Assembly (NCBI GenBank): GCA_031412335.1
Contig: JANOCT010000042.1
Location: forward strand, 1-64,000
Length of the DNA: 64,000 nt
Direction: 5' to 3'
From: JBBQYA01 sp031412335
GTDB taxonomy: Bacteria > Bacteroidota > Bacteroidia > Sphingobacteriales > Sphingobacteriaceae
The notes beneath the pieces were generated by a model that did not search any database, was not told the DNA's origin, and saw only the letters and a list, made by a program, of their open reading frames with translations. Of this stretch, positions 7,628 to 16,948 are shown piece after piece. The position numbers and the translations under genes were made by a program. Each line of letters opens with the position of its first letter. The stretch's first letter is position 1.

Positions 7628-7783
7628 AGTAAATCAATAAATAAATGTTCAAGAAACGAATAATAAATTTTAGGTTAAAGTACCATATACAAATTGGTTT
7701 TCCAAATTTTTATTCATGTGAACATCAAAAACTTTTTATTTTATATTACTTAATTTGTGCAAAGGTAATTTAGTCAAATTATT

Positions 7784-8668
7784 TCAAGGCTTCGTTACAA
7801 TTACAAAATCTCCTAAATTCCTATAATTTTTCTCTTCTTCGTTTTTAACGGAAAAACTGCTGATAATTACCGTTTTTACTTTTGGCATCATTTGATTTAG
7901 TTGAAACGCAATTCCCATGTTGCCATCTGAATGGAATCGACCATTGATGTGCAAAATTTGCTTCACTCCTTTTTTTAATTCAGTCGCGATACTTTCTGCC
8001 ATTCCGGTATCCCATAGTGTTTGAGCAGCAAACATATTTTTAATTCCTTCTTGGTTGTGCCCGCCCATTATGGCAGAAAATTTATTTGCGTAAGCAGTAT
8101 CCGACATAATTAAAGGCATTTTCGGAATCCAGTTTTTGCCTTCTGCAGAAATTGTTTCTAGTGCATTTATTCCTTTTCTATTAACCAAATTTGCATACCT
8201 ACCCGGCACATTGCTAGCAATTACGGTTTGATTATTCTCTTTTGCAAATTCGATTAATGGTTTATAATCTGAGTAATTATTCCAAACTCTTGCATCTTTT
8301 TTGAAATGTTTTTCAGAAATAACATTTTTAAGATATTCATTCAAAACTAGTTGTATATCTTTTTCAAACATTTCCATGGCCAAAACAATGGAAGGATTTT
8401 CAGTACTTAACGCTTTATATAATTCGAGTTGCAACAAATGCGCAACAGAATCATTATGCTCTTCGCCAAAAAATACAACATCATATTTTTTTAACCGCTC
8501 AAGCATTTGCGGAAAGCTTATATTTTTAGCCGTTTTGGTATCAAAAATCTCATAGCTTTTTTCAACTTTGGATGCTTGTTGAGCATAGGCTTGCACCAAA
8601 CTTGATAGAAAAAAAATGATTGCAAATCCGAATCTTGGTTTAAAGTACATAAAATTGACTTTTCTCAT
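7784..8668 (-). CDS. ChaN-like haem-binding uptake family protein
   Basis: A 294-residue exported protein of the ChaN/Tiki-like superfamily. The motif 'VVFFGEEHNDSVAHLLQLEL' near residue 50 is the family signature, followed by 'LAMEMFEKDIQLVLNEYL' and 'HINGRFHSDGNMGIAFQL'. Campylobacter ChaN binds stacked haems and related proteins are linked to iron uptake, but metalloprotease-like members also exist, so the substrate is not settled. An N-terminal hydrophobic segment serves as signal peptide. The start at 8668 is the first ATG; Met7 (8650) is equally credible and leaves a better signal sequence. No iron-uptake genes are adjacent. Confidence 0.82.
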   Translation of the reverse strand: MRKVNFMYFKPRFGFAIIFFLSSLVQAYAQQASKVEKSYEIFDTKTAKNISFPQMLERLKKYDVVFFGEEHNDSVAHLLQLELYKALSTENPSIVLAMEMFEKDIQLVLNEYLKNVISEKHFKKDARVWNNYSDYKPLIEFAKENNQTVIASNVPGRYANLVNRKGINALETISAEGKNWIPKMPLIMSDTAYANKFSAIMGGHNQEGIKNMFAAQTLWDTGMAESIATELKKGVKQILHINGRFHSDGNMGIAFQLNQMMPKVKTVIISSFSVKNEEEKNYRNLGDFVIVTKP

Positions 8669-8691
8669 ATAAACAAATCTTAAAAATATAT

Positions 8692-8721
8692 TTGACTAAA
8701 ATAATTATTGCGCTATATTTG
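8692..8721 (+). promoter_or_regulatory. Promoter of rpmH-rnpA-yidD
   Basis: TTG (8692-8694), 19-bp spacer, TATATTTG (8714-8721), an exact Bacteroidota consensus. The rpmH ATG follows 37 nt later, leaving a short leader. Confidence 0.8.
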
Positions 8722-8758
8722 CAATCCTTTACAAAAAAGGATTTATTAACAGTAAACA

Positions 8759-8920
8759 ATGAAAAGAACATTCCAACCTTCGCAAAGAAAGAGAAAAAAT
8801 AAGCATGGATTCAGAGAAAGAATGTCGACTGCTAATGGACGCAGAGTTTTAGCAGCCAGAAGAGCAAAAGGAAGACATAAACTTAGCGTTTCTGACGAAA
8901 AGCAACACAAAGCATTATAA
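8759..8920 (+). CDS. rpmH: 50S ribosomal protein L34
   Basis: A 53-residue, very basic protein of the large ribosomal subunit. It begins 'MKRTFQPSQRKRKNKHGFRE' and continues 'RMSTANGRRVLAARRAKGRH', the universal L34 signature. The short acidic-basic C-terminal extension ('SVSDEKQHKAL') is typical of Bacteroidota. It is the first gene of the rpmH-rnpA-yidD group and is preceded by a strong promoter. Confidence 0.98.
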   Translation: MKRTFQPSQRKRKNKHGFRERMSTANGRRVLAARRAKGRHKLSVSDEKQHKAL

Positions 8921-8964
8921 TCAGGTTGGATAGCTGATGTAATTGCATCAAAATTCCAGCACAC

Positions 8965-9357
8965 ATGCCCACATTTACAAAAGAAGAACGATTATCAAGC
9001 CTTAAACAAATAAAGGCAGTATTTGATAATGGTTCTTCTTTTCTTTTATATCCTTACCGGGTAATTTATTTGAATTCTCCCATTCAAATGCCCTATCCAG
9101 CAACGCTGCTGGTATCTGTTCCGAAAAAAAAGTTTGGTCGAGCAGTAGATAGAAACCGAATAAAACGATTAATCCGAGAGGCATACCGGCTAAATAAAGA
9201 AGAAAATCTTTATCCTTTTATCAAAGAATCAAATGCTAATTTATTATTAGTAATTCAATATATTGCTCCGGAAATTCTAAAATTTGATCAAATGTCGGCA
9301 AAATTGAAAAACGTTTTTCTTAAGTTGAAACAGGAGCATGAGAAAAATTCTGGCTGA
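8965..9357 (+). CDS. rnpA: Ribonuclease P protein component
   Basis: A 130-residue basic protein that binds RNase P RNA and helps mature the 5' ends of tRNAs. The family motif is present as 'FGRAVDRNRIKRLIREAYR' (about residues 51-69), preceded by 'LLVSVPKKK'. It follows rpmH by 44 bp and overlaps yidD by 20 bp, the usual order. The length is normal and no RNase P RNA gene is visible in this window. Confidence 0.96.
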   Translation: MPTFTKEERLSSLKQIKAVFDNGSSFLLYPYRVIYLNSPIQMPYPATLLVSVPKKKFGRAVDRNRIKRLIREAYRLNKEENLYPFIKESNANLLLVIQYIAPEILKFDQMSAKLKNVFLKLKQEHEKNSG

Positions 9358-9559
9358 GCCATTTGTATTACTGATAAAAATTTATCAGAAAATAATTTCT
9401 CCAATAATACCTTCGGCTTGCCGTTATACTCCCACTTGCTCCGAATATGGTGTGCAAGCTTTACGTAAACACGGCATCTTTAAAGGAGGATGGCTAACAT
9501 TGAGACGAATTGTGAGTTGTAACCCTTGGGGCGGGCATGGTCATGATCCGGTACCTTAA
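9338..9559 (+). CDS. yidD: Membrane protein insertion efficiency factor YidD
   Basis: A 73-residue protein. An amphipathic N-terminal helix precedes the hallmark 'CRYTPTCSEYGVQAL' with two conserved cysteines, then 'SCNPWGGHGHDPVP'. YidD helps the YidC insertase place proteins in the inner membrane. Its ATG lies inside the end of rnpA, 3 nt after an AGGAG motif, a strong ribosome-binding site for this phylum, which suggests translational coupling. Confidence 0.95.
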   Translation: MRKILAEPFVLLIKIYQKIISPIIPSACRYTPTCSEYGVQALRKHGIFKGGWLTLRRIVSCNPWGGHGHDPVP

Positions 9560-9574
9560 AAATTTAAACTGAGA

Positions 9575-11230
9575 TTGAAAAAATTTAAGCGATTTAAAAA
9601 CTATTTATTTCTTCTTTTAGGCCTGTCTGCAGCTTTTACAGGGTTTGGATTTGCCGACGATTATTTCCAAATTTCTAAAAATGTAGGGATTTTCACTTCT
9701 ATTTATCGAGAATTAACTACCAATTATGTAGACAGCATCCCAGCTGACAAATTGATGAAAACTGCTATAGATGGTATGTTGAATTCGCTTGATCCATACA
9801 CAACCTACATACCAGAGTCAGAATCTGATGATTACCGTTTTATGACAACCGGATTGTACGGAGGCATCGGTTCTACCATTATGCAAAAAGGAAATCTAAT
9901 TATGATTGCTGATCCGTATGAAAATTTTCCAGCTCAAAAGGCGGGCTTAATGAGTGGAGATGTAATAGTTGCAATAGATGGGAAGTCAATTTCGGGAAGC
10001 TCAACTGCCATTGTAAGCAAAATGTTGAAGGGAACACCCAATACGGAGGTAAAGTTAAAAATTCAGCGCAATGGTGAAGTTACGGATTTTGAAAAAGTAA
10101 TAACACGCCAGGAAATAAGAATAAACAATGTGCAATATGCTGGAATGATTGATTCAGGAATTGCGATGATAAAATTAGGTGGGTTTACTCAAAATTCAGG
10201 AAGAGAATTGCGAGAAGCTTTGCGCAAATTAAAATCAAAACATACCGTTACTTCAGTTATTCTAGATTTAAGAGATAATCCAGGTGGTTTATTACACGAA
10301 GCTGTTAATATTTCAAATGCGTTTATACCTAAAGGAGAAAAAGTTGTAGACACCAGAGGAAAACTAGAAGAAGCAGAAAAAACTTATAAAACACAAAATG
10401 AAACGGAAGATTTAACGATTCCATTGGTTGTACTTACCAATGGTCGATCGGCATCCGCTTCTGAAATAGTAGCCGGAGTAATTCAAGATTTGGATAGAGG
10501 AGTAATAATCGGGCAAAAAACTTTTGGAAAAGGATTGGTTCAAACTACACGCCCGGTTGGCTATAAAGCTCAAGTAAAAGTTACCACTGCCAAATATTAT
10601 ATTCCAAGTGGAAGATGTATTCAGGCATTAAATTATTCGGGAAGAAATGCAGATGGCACGGTTAGCATTTTTGCTGATTCATTGAAAAAAGCATTCAAAA
10701 CAAAAAATAAAAGAGTGGTTTATGATGGTGGAGGAATTCAACCAGACTTGGAAGTAAAGAAAATACCTTATTCAAAAATTACCCTAAGCCTTATTGAAAA
10801 ACGCTTAATTTTCGAGTACGCCAATCTTTACAAAAGAAAAAATGCATCAATTAGTCCTGCAAAATCATTTAGGCTAACAGCAAAAGAATACAATGATTTT
10901 CTGGTTTTTCTGCAAGGTAAAGATTACGATTATATAACCAAGACCGATAAATTATTGGCTGAATACAAGTCTGAGGCCGATAAAGAAAATTACTACGCTA
11001 GTATTGATAAAGAATATATGAAGTTAAAATCAGCTATAGCACATGATAAAGAAGCTGATTTGGAGCGATATCGATATGAAATAATTTCGTTGCTTTCCGA
11101 AGAAATATCTTCCCGATATTATTATCAACAAGGGAAACTTGAGACCTCTTTTGCTAATGATGATGAATTGAAAAAAGCTGTTTCTCTGTTGAAAAATGAA
11201 AGAGAATATAATTTGATTCTCAACAATTAG
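9575..11230 (+). CDS. S41-family carboxy-terminal processing protease
   Basis: A 551-residue CtpA/Tsp-type serine protease. A single N-terminal hydrophobic segment (about 10-27) sends it to the periplasm. A PDZ domain follows (about 90-175, 'GGIGSTIMQKGN', 'PAQKAGLMSGDVIVAIDGK'). The catalytic core contains 'DLRDNPGGLL', Ser294 in 'GRSASASEIVAG' and the general base Lys319 in 'FGKGLVQT'; the 25-residue spacing matches the Ser/Lys dyad of Tsp. A C-terminal ~150-residue helical extension is present. The start is TTG, 15 bp after yidD, so it may belong to the same transcript. Targets are unknown. Confidence 0.93.
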   Translation: MKKFKRFKNYLFLLLGLSAAFTGFGFADDYFQISKNVGIFTSIYRELTTNYVDSIPADKLMKTAIDGMLNSLDPYTTYIPESESDDYRFMTTGLYGGIGSTIMQKGNLIMIADPYENFPAQKAGLMSGDVIVAIDGKSISGSSTAIVSKMLKGTPNTEVKLKIQRNGEVTDFEKVITRQEIRINNVQYAGMIDSGIAMIKLGGFTQNSGRELREALRKLKSKHTVTSVILDLRDNPGGLLHEAVNISNAFIPKGEKVVDTRGKLEEAEKTYKTQNETEDLTIPLVVLTNGRSASASEIVAGVIQDLDRGVIIGQKTFGKGLVQTTRPVGYKAQVKVTTAKYYIPSGRCIQALNYSGRNADGTVSIFADSLKKAFKTKNKRVVYDGGGIQPDLEVKKIPYSKITLSLIEKRLIFEYANLYKRKNASISPAKSFRLTAKEYNDFLVFLQGKDYDYITKTDKLLAEYKSEADKENYYASIDKEYMKLKSAIAHDKEADLERYRYEIISLLSEEISSRYYYQQGKLETSFANDDELKKAVSLLKNEREYNLILNN

Positions 11231-11285
11231 GAAGTTTCAAGTAGTTGCTTACATTTAACGAAACAGATTTTCTAATTTTTTTAAT

Positions 11286-12110
11286 TTGATTGATTACCTA
11301 GATATTTTAATTTTTTGCGCTTGCGGCATTGCTGGTGGCTTTTTATCTGGGTTATTAGGCGTAGGAGGCGGTATTGCTTACGTGGTTTTTATTAGTTTTT
11401 ACCTTCAAAAATTAGGTGCTTCCGATTATTTATTCGTTCCTGCAGTCATTGCAAATTCTATGTTCTGCATATTTTTTGCTGGTTTATCAGGCAGTATAAA
11501 ACAATATTTAAATCAAAATTTTCATCCTAAACCAATACTTATTACTGGGCTTGCTTCAACTTTTGCGGCTATCTTTTTCTCCTACTCTATTACACATTGG
11601 CTGGAATATAACAGAGGCAACTTTACATTTATTTTTATTTTACTTCTTTTATTTATTGCCATCACAATGCTTCTAAAAAGGGAAAAAGAAAATAAGTTGG
11701 AAGAAAAGCCTATAAAAAACACTTCGATTAAATTTTTGGGAATTGGAATTTTGAGTGGAAGTTTAGCTGCATTTTCAGGTATTGGTGGCGGTATCATCAT
11801 GATGCCTTTATTTACCAATACGCTCAGCATGAATATTAAAAAAGCAAATGCAGTTTCGTTGGGAGTAATAACTCTGATGGCTTTTTTAACCAGCATTTAC
11901 AACATGGTTTTAAATCCTGCAACTCTTGATCTTATTTACAGCATTGGATTAATTAGCTTGCAGGTTTCGTTACCCATTGCAATTTTCAGCGTAATTGCTG
12001 CACCTTTTGGAGTAAATCTGGCCTCAAAATTAAAACCAAATACCATTAGAATTATTTTCGTTCTCTTTATTTTAGCAGTGATAATTAGAATGGTGAGTGG
12101 TTATTTTTAA
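11286..12110 (+). CDS. TauE/SafE-family sulfite/anion permease
   Basis: A 274-residue inner-membrane protein with about eight hydrophobic segments. Two internal repeats carry the family's glycine motif: 'GGFLSGLLGVGGGIAYVVF' near the N-terminus and 'LSGSLAAFSGIGGGIIMMP' in the middle. Members export sulfite, sulfoacetate or other anions, or act as permeases of unknown substrate. The start is TTG. It lies 55 bp after the protease gene, and its last 4 bp overlap the end of hscA on the opposite strand, leaving no room for separate terminators. Confidence 0.9.
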   Translation: MIDYLDILIFCACGIAGGFLSGLLGVGGGIAYVVFISFYLQKLGASDYLFVPAVIANSMFCIFFAGLSGSIKQYLNQNFHPKPILITGLASTFAAIFFSYSITHWLEYNRGNFTFIFILLLLFIAITMLLKREKENKLEEKPIKNTSIKFLGIGILSGSLAAFSGIGGGIIMMPLFTNTLSMNIKKANAVSLGVITLMAFLTSIYNMVLNPATLDLIYSIGLISLQVSLPIAIFSVIAAPFGVNLASKLKPNTIRIIFVLFILAVIIRMVSGYF

Positions 12111-13939
12111 ATACTCTTCCCCTTCATCGCCTGCCCAATGGCCACATCCATTACTCGCTCGGCAAATGGGCGGGTAAATTCGTTTAATTGTTCAATAGCA
12201 TCTTGAATTTTATCTTTTCCAGTACTTTTAATGGCTTCTTTTAGTAGACCTAATTTATTTTCAGTTCCTTCTATTTCTTCTTTGTTTAATATATCACGGT
12301 GGTTTTTTAAAAATTTCTCAATCGTATAAACCATTTGCGAACCCTCGTTTTCTGCTTCAATAGTCATTCTGGTTTCAACATCCTGTTTTGCATTCGTGAG
12401 TGAATCCATTAGCATGGTTTCAACTTGATCGTCAGTCAAACCATAGGTTGGCTTAATTTCAATGGTTTGAGTTACACCCGATCGTAATTCTGAAGCTTTA
12501 ACTTTCAAAATTCCATCTGCATTTAGCATAAATTGAATATCAACTTTTGGCAATCCTGCAGGCATAGATGGAATATTCTGCAGATTAAACTCACCTAATT
12601 TTCTATTCTGGGAAACCAAATCGCGCTCACCTTGAAAAACAGCAATTTTCATATTTATTTGGCCATCAATACTGGTAGTGTACTGGCGTCCAGCAGCTGT
12701 TGGAATTTTAGAATTTCGTGGAATTATTGTGTCCATTAAGCCTCCAGCAGTTTCGAGCCCTAAAGAAAGTGGTGTAACATCAAGCAGCAAAACATCGGAT
12801 CGGTTGCCAGCCAAAACATCTGCTTGGATGGCGGCACCTAAGGCAACAACCTCATCTGGATTAATTTCATCAAAAACCTTCTGTCCAAAAAATTCAGAAA
12901 CTAATTGCTTAACCAATGGAATTCGGGTACTGCCACCCACCATAATCACTTGATCAATATCCGTTTTTATTAATCCAGAATCTTGCATTGCACTAGCACA
13001 ACTTGCTATTGTTTCTTGGATTTTTGCTTGAATCAGATTTTCAAACTCAATTTTTGATATGCTAAAATTGACGTTTGATAACGTTCCTTCATAATTATCT
13101 TTAAAACTTAATATCTTTTTAGCTTCTTCAGCCAAGATTCTTAATTCTTGTCGATTGATTTCAAGAGCATTGTTTTTAATCCAATATTCTACCAACAAAT
13201 TATCAAAATCGTCGCCACCTAAAAATGTATTTCCATGAGTTGATAAGACTTCAAAAATTCCATTCTCTAAGTGTAAAATTGAAATATCAAATGTTCCTCC
13301 GCCCAAATCATACACCGCAATATTGGTAGGATTTGAATTTTTCAAGCCAATACCATAAGCAAGGCTGGCGGCTGTTGGCTCGTTCACAATTCTTAATACA
13401 TCTATTCCTGCAATTTTTCCAGCATCGCGGGTTGCTTGTCGTTGCGAATCATTAAAATATGCAGGAACGGTAATTACTGCACGATTTACGGGAGTTTTAA
13501 GCGCATGCTCAGCACGTTTTTTTAATTCAGAAAGTATCAATGCTGAAAACTCAACTGCTGTGTAATACTTATCTCCTACCACAATTTTCACCAGACTTTC
13601 TTCATTTTCATCTGCTATAATCTTATATGGCAAATGAGTTCCTGCTTTCAAAATATCTTGATACGAACGCCCTAAAAGTCTTTTAACAGAATAAACAGTA
13701 CGTTCAGGATCAGAAATTAAATATGATTTTGCATCATCACCAACCGTTGGAATTCCGTTTTGATCTAAATATACAATAGATGGAACTAGTACTCCTTTAT
13801 CAAGGTCGTTAATCACTACAGGTGTGCCATCTTCCAGGCAATATGCAATAAGAGAATTTGTAGTTCCGAGGTCAATTCCTATTACCGCTTCCTCTTTTTG
13901 AAGGGTGCCGGAACCTAAGTTAATGGAAATTTTAGCCAT
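12107..13939 (-). CDS. hscA: Fe-S assembly chaperone HscA-like Hsp70
   Basis: A 610-residue Hsp70. The ATPase domain shows 'GIDLGTTNSLIAY', 'VITVPAYFNDSQRQATRDAG', 'AVYDLGGGTFDISIL' and 'VIMVGGSTRIPLV'. The C-terminal substrate domain has 'LDVTPLSLGLETAGGLMDT'. It lacks the acidic EEVD-type tail of DnaK and is shorter, and the N-terminal extension before the ATPase start resembles HscA. HscA with its J-protein HscB transfers Fe-S clusters from IscU. No isc/suf gene is adjacent, so a second DnaK-like role cannot be excluded. A TACCTTTG -7 box lies 11 nt before the ATG. Confidence 0.88.
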   Translation of the reverse strand: MAKISINLGSGTLQKEEAVIGIDLGTTNSLIAYCLEDGTPVVINDLDKGVLVPSIVYLDQNGIPTVGDDAKSYLISDPERTVYSVKRLLGRSYQDILKAGTHLPYKIIADENEESLVKIVVGDKYYTAVEFSALILSELKKRAEHALKTPVNRAVITVPAYFNDSQRQATRDAGKIAGIDVLRIVNEPTAASLAYGIGLKNSNPTNIAVYDLGGGTFDISILHLENGIFEVLSTHGNTFLGGDDFDNLLVEYWIKNNALEINRQELRILAEEAKKILSFKDNYEGTLSNVNFSISKIEFENLIQAKIQETIASCASAMQDSGLIKTDIDQVIMVGGSTRIPLVKQLVSEFFGQKVFDEINPDEVVALGAAIQADVLAGNRSDVLLLDVTPLSLGLETAGGLMDTIIPRNSKIPTAAGRQYTTSIDGQINMKIAVFQGERDLVSQNRKLGEFNLQNIPSMPAGLPKVDIQFMLNADGILKVKASELRSGVTQTIEIKPTYGLTDDQVETMLMDSLTNAKQDVETRMTIEAENEGSQMVYTIEKFLKNHRDILNKEEIEGTENKLGLLKEAIKSTGKDKIQDAIEQLNEFTRPFAERVMDVAIGQAMKGKSI

Positions 13940-13950
13940 AATATTTGCTG

Positions 13951-13958
13951 CAAAGGTA
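13951..13958 (-). promoter_or_regulatory. -7 box of hscA
   Basis: TACCTTTG on the minus strand matches TAnnTTTG. It ends 11 nt before the hscA start codon. No TTG is found at the ideal upstream distance. Confidence 0.5.
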
Positions 13959-14162
13959 AATAGTTTACAGTAATTACGACTTTATGTTTTACATGAGAGA
14001 GTTTGAGAATTTTCAGATTAACATAAAAAGCTTCAAAGAAACTTTCATTATTGATTTTAGAAATTTCATAAAAAATATTTCTCTCTTCTTCGGTTGAAAT
14101 AAAAAAAGGTTTCAGAAATTTTTAAAAAGTAAAATGAAATTGAAAATATCTGCTATTTCAAT

Positions 14163-15500
14163 TCAATTATTAAAACTCATTCGCTTTCCTAAACTAAAAT
14201 CTTGAATTTTATTTTCACTAAAAACTAAATTACCATTAACAAATGTTTTAGAAATTCCTGCTTCAAAGGTTTTACCTTCAAAAGGAGACCAAGCACATTT
14301 GTACAACAAATTACTTTTCTCGACTTTCTGAGGTTTATTCATATCTACTAACACTAAATCGGCAAAATAACCTTCCCTCACATAGCCTCTATCATTTATG
14401 TTAAAACAATCTGCTAAAGCGTGACTGGTTTTTTCAACTACTTTCTCAATAGTGATTTTTTCTTCTAAAACCATTTGAAATAATGCTGGTAAAGCATGTT
14501 GAACTAATGGCCCACCGGAAGGAGCCAACAGGTATGATTGCATTTTTTCTTCTAAGGTATGAGGAGCATGATCGGTGGCAATTACATCAATTCGATTATC
14601 TAGCACAGCAGCTAAAATTGCCTTTTGATCTTTTTCTGTTTTTATAGCCGGATTCCATTTTATTAAATTTCCTAATCTGTCGTAATCAGCATTGTTGAAC
14701 ATTAAATGATGCACACAAGCTTCTGAGGTGATCTTTTTATTTTTTAATGGAATGAGGTTTTCAAAAAGATTCGTCTCTATTTCTGCTGAAATATGCAGAA
14801 TATGCAAACGAGTGTTATATTTTTTTGCTAAGGCTATCGCCGAAGAAGAGGATACAATGCAAGCCCGTGCAGAACGTATATCAGGATGCATTTCAATAGT
14901 AATTTTATTTCCATATCGCTCTTTGTATTCTGCCATATTTGCTTTTATCGTTTCTTCATCTTCGCAATGGGTGGCAATTAAATGTGGAACTTGACTAAAT
15001 ATTTTTTCGAGAATACTGGTATCGTCAACCAGCATATTTCCGGTACTCGAACCCATAAATATTTTTATTCCACATACATTTTTTAAATCTGTTTGCATTA
15101 ATTCATCCAGATTATCATTAGATGTGCCCATAAAAAATGAATAATTTGCAATGGAATTCCTGCTGGCTATTTCGTATTTTTCTTCTAATAACTTTCGCGT
15201 TACCGCATTCGGAATGGTGTTCGGCATTTCCATAAATGAAGTAATTCCTCCGGCAACAGCAGCACGAGATTCTGTAAAAATAGTTCCCTTATGAGTAAGT
15301 CCAGGTTCTCTAAAATGAACCTGATCGTCTATCATGCCTGGAATTAAATACAATCCCTTGGCGTCAAAAATTTCAGATCTGCCATAAGTATCTATTTGGC
15401 TGGCAATTTTTTCGATTCGTTCATTTACAATCAATACATCGGTCTCAACAATCTTTCCCTCATTGACTAATCTGGCATTTCTGATTATTTTTTTTGACAT
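14163..15500 (-). CDS. pyrC: Dihydroorotase
   Basis: A 445-residue amidohydrolase that cyclises carbamoyl-aspartate in pyrimidine synthesis. Zinc-site motifs are 'DDQVHFREPGLTHKG', 'GIKIFMGSSTGNM' (carboxylated Lys), 'IATHCEDE', 'LHILHIS' and 'IDVIATDHAPHTLEEK'. The first metal motif reads Gln60-Val-His62 instead of His-x-His; I recall the same DDQVHF in other Bacteroidota enzymes. I chose the ATG at 15500, which begins 'MSKKIIRNARLVNEG' as in homologues; the frame stays open 44 codons further but that extension is hydrophobic and unlike the family. Divergent from an RNA helicase, 93 bp away. Confidence 0.92.
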   Translation of the reverse strand: MSKKIIRNARLVNEGKIVETDVLIVNERIEKIASQIDTYGRSEIFDAKGLYLIPGMIDDQVHFREPGLTHKGTIFTESRAAVAGGITSFMEMPNTIPNAVTRKLLEEKYEIASRNSIANYSFFMGTSNDNLDELMQTDLKNVCGIKIFMGSSTGNMLVDDTSILEKIFSQVPHLIATHCEDEETIKANMAEYKERYGNKITIEMHPDIRSARACIVSSSSAIALAKKYNTRLHILHISAEIETNLFENLIPLKNKKITSEACVHHLMFNNADYDRLGNLIKWNPAIKTEKDQKAILAAVLDNRIDVIATDHAPHTLEEKMQSYLLAPSGGPLVQHALPALFQMVLEEKITIEKVVEKTSHALADCFNINDRGYVREGYFADLVLVDMNKPQKVEKSNLLYKCAWSPFEGKTFEAGISKTFVNGNLVFSENKIQDFSLGKRMSFNN

Positions 15501-15581
15501 GTTTGATAGGAATTTAAATGAAAAATGAATTGATAAATAAGGTAAAATTAGCAAAAGCATTAAACCCACGAAGGCAAACTG

Positions 15582-15589
15582 TATATTTG
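15582..15589 (+). promoter_or_regulatory. -7 box of RNA helicase, predicted leaderless
   Basis: TATATTTG followed by CAGC and the helicase ATG. With only 4 nt between box and start codon, the mRNA should begin at or next to the ATG. The -33 element is weak. Confidence 0.6.
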
Positions 15590-15593
15590 CAGC

Positions 15594-16934
15594 ATGCTCA
15601 GTGATTTTCAGAGTTTCAATTTCAACAAGCAATTGCTTGACGCTATTTCTACAGCAGGCTACGAAACCCCAACATTAATACAACAAAAAGCCATTCCAGC
15701 CATTTTAAACGGGCAGGATGTAATGGGTATCGCCCAAACCGGAACAGGTAAAACTGCTGCTTTTGCTTTACCGATAATTTCAAAACTAAATTATGCTCAA
15801 GGTAATGAACCAAGAGCATTAATAGTTGCACCAACGCGGGAATTAGTTCTGCAGATTTATGCTGAAGTTGTAAAATATGCAGCAAATACCGATTTAAGAA
15901 TCGTTTCGCTTTATGGTGGATTGGGTCCTAAAACGCAAATTGCAAATTTAGCATTAGGGTGTGATATTTTAGTAAGTACTCCAGGCAGATTGCTCGATCT
16001 TTACCTGACAGGAGATGTAATTCTGAAAAAGCTAAAAATATTTGTGTTGGACGAAGCTGATAAAATGATGGATATGGGTTTTATCGGATCTATAAAAAGA
16101 ATTTTAGAAGTAGTACCCAGAAAACGACAAAATTTACTTTTCTCGGCTACTATGTCTGATTTGGTACATAAAATTGCAGGAGATTTTCTGGAGTTTCCAA
16201 CGGTGGTAGAAGTAAGTATGCAAGCAACGCCAGCCGAAACAGTGAGTCAGGAATTGTATTATGTACCAAATATTCGATCGAAAATTAACTTATTGATTTA
16301 CCTTTTACGAAATGATGAACTATATAATCGAGTGCTAATATTTTGTAAAACAAAAACCAATGCTGATAATATTTTTAAATATTTAGAAAGAAAATACAGC
16401 TCGGAAGTGGTGCGAGTAATACATGGAAATAAAGGGCAAAACACACGAATAAATGCAATGCAACTATTTAAAGATGGGGGTTTACGATTTTTAGTAGCTA
16501 CCGATGTTGCTGCAAGAGGGATAGATGTAAGTGAAATAAGCCATGTAATTAATTTTGATGTGCCAGTAGTGATTGAAGATTTTGTACACCGAATAGGTAG
16601 AACTGGTCGCGCTGAGCATCACGGAACTGCAATTACTTTTTGCAATCCGGCGGAGCAGCATTTTATCACTTCCATTGAAAAACTAATTCGACAGAAAATA
16701 CCGGTTATGGTGGTTCCGGAGCAAGTGGCAATGGTAGAAACAGACGTAAAAGAAGCGCAATTACAAGCAAGAGAAATTGATGCCCAAAAAAGAAAATTGG
16801 ATCCAGATTTTAAGGGAGCTTTCCACGAAAAGAAAATGGCAATGAAACTCAGAAACCTGAAACCGGTGGAAAAAAGTAAAAATGCAGATCGCAAAAAACC
16901 AAAAACAACAAGAGGGAAAAAATTTAAGAATTAA
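15594..16934 (+). CDS. DEAD-box RNA helicase, RhlE-like
   Basis: A 446-residue ATP-dependent RNA helicase. It has the Q motif near 'TPTLIQQKAIPAIL', Walker A 'AQTGTGKTAAFALP', motif Ia 'PTRELVLQ', Walker B 'LDEADKMMDMGF', motif III 'SAT', and motifs V-VI 'ATDVAARGIDV' and 'HRIGRTGRAEHHG'. The basic Lys/Arg-rich C-terminal tail (about 400-446) is typical of RhlE proteins and should bind RNA. Such helicases act in ribosome assembly and RNA turnover, often in the cold. gldC follows 14 bp downstream and is probably co-transcribed. Confidence 0.94.
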   Translation: MLSDFQSFNFNKQLLDAISTAGYETPTLIQQKAIPAILNGQDVMGIAQTGTGKTAAFALPIISKLNYAQGNEPRALIVAPTRELVLQIYAEVVKYAANTDLRIVSLYGGLGPKTQIANLALGCDILVSTPGRLLDLYLTGDVILKKLKIFVLDEADKMMDMGFIGSIKRILEVVPRKRQNLLFSATMSDLVHKIAGDFLEFPTVVEVSMQATPAETVSQELYYVPNIRSKINLLIYLLRNDELYNRVLIFCKTKTNADNIFKYLERKYSSEVVRVIHGNKGQNTRINAMQLFKDGGLRFLVATDVAARGIDVSEISHVINFDVPVVIEDFVHRIGRTGRAEHHGTAITFCNPAEQHFITSIEKLIRQKIPVMVVPEQVAMVETDVKEAQLQAREIDAQKRKLDPDFKGAFHEKKMAMKLRNLKPVEKSKNADRKKPKTTRGKKFKN

Positions 16935-16948
16935 GCGTTTACGTAGGA

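Noticed and set aside
8746..8964. 72-codon minus-strand frame over rpmH
   Set aside because: It is the antisense shadow of the L34 gene, whose product is unmistakable.
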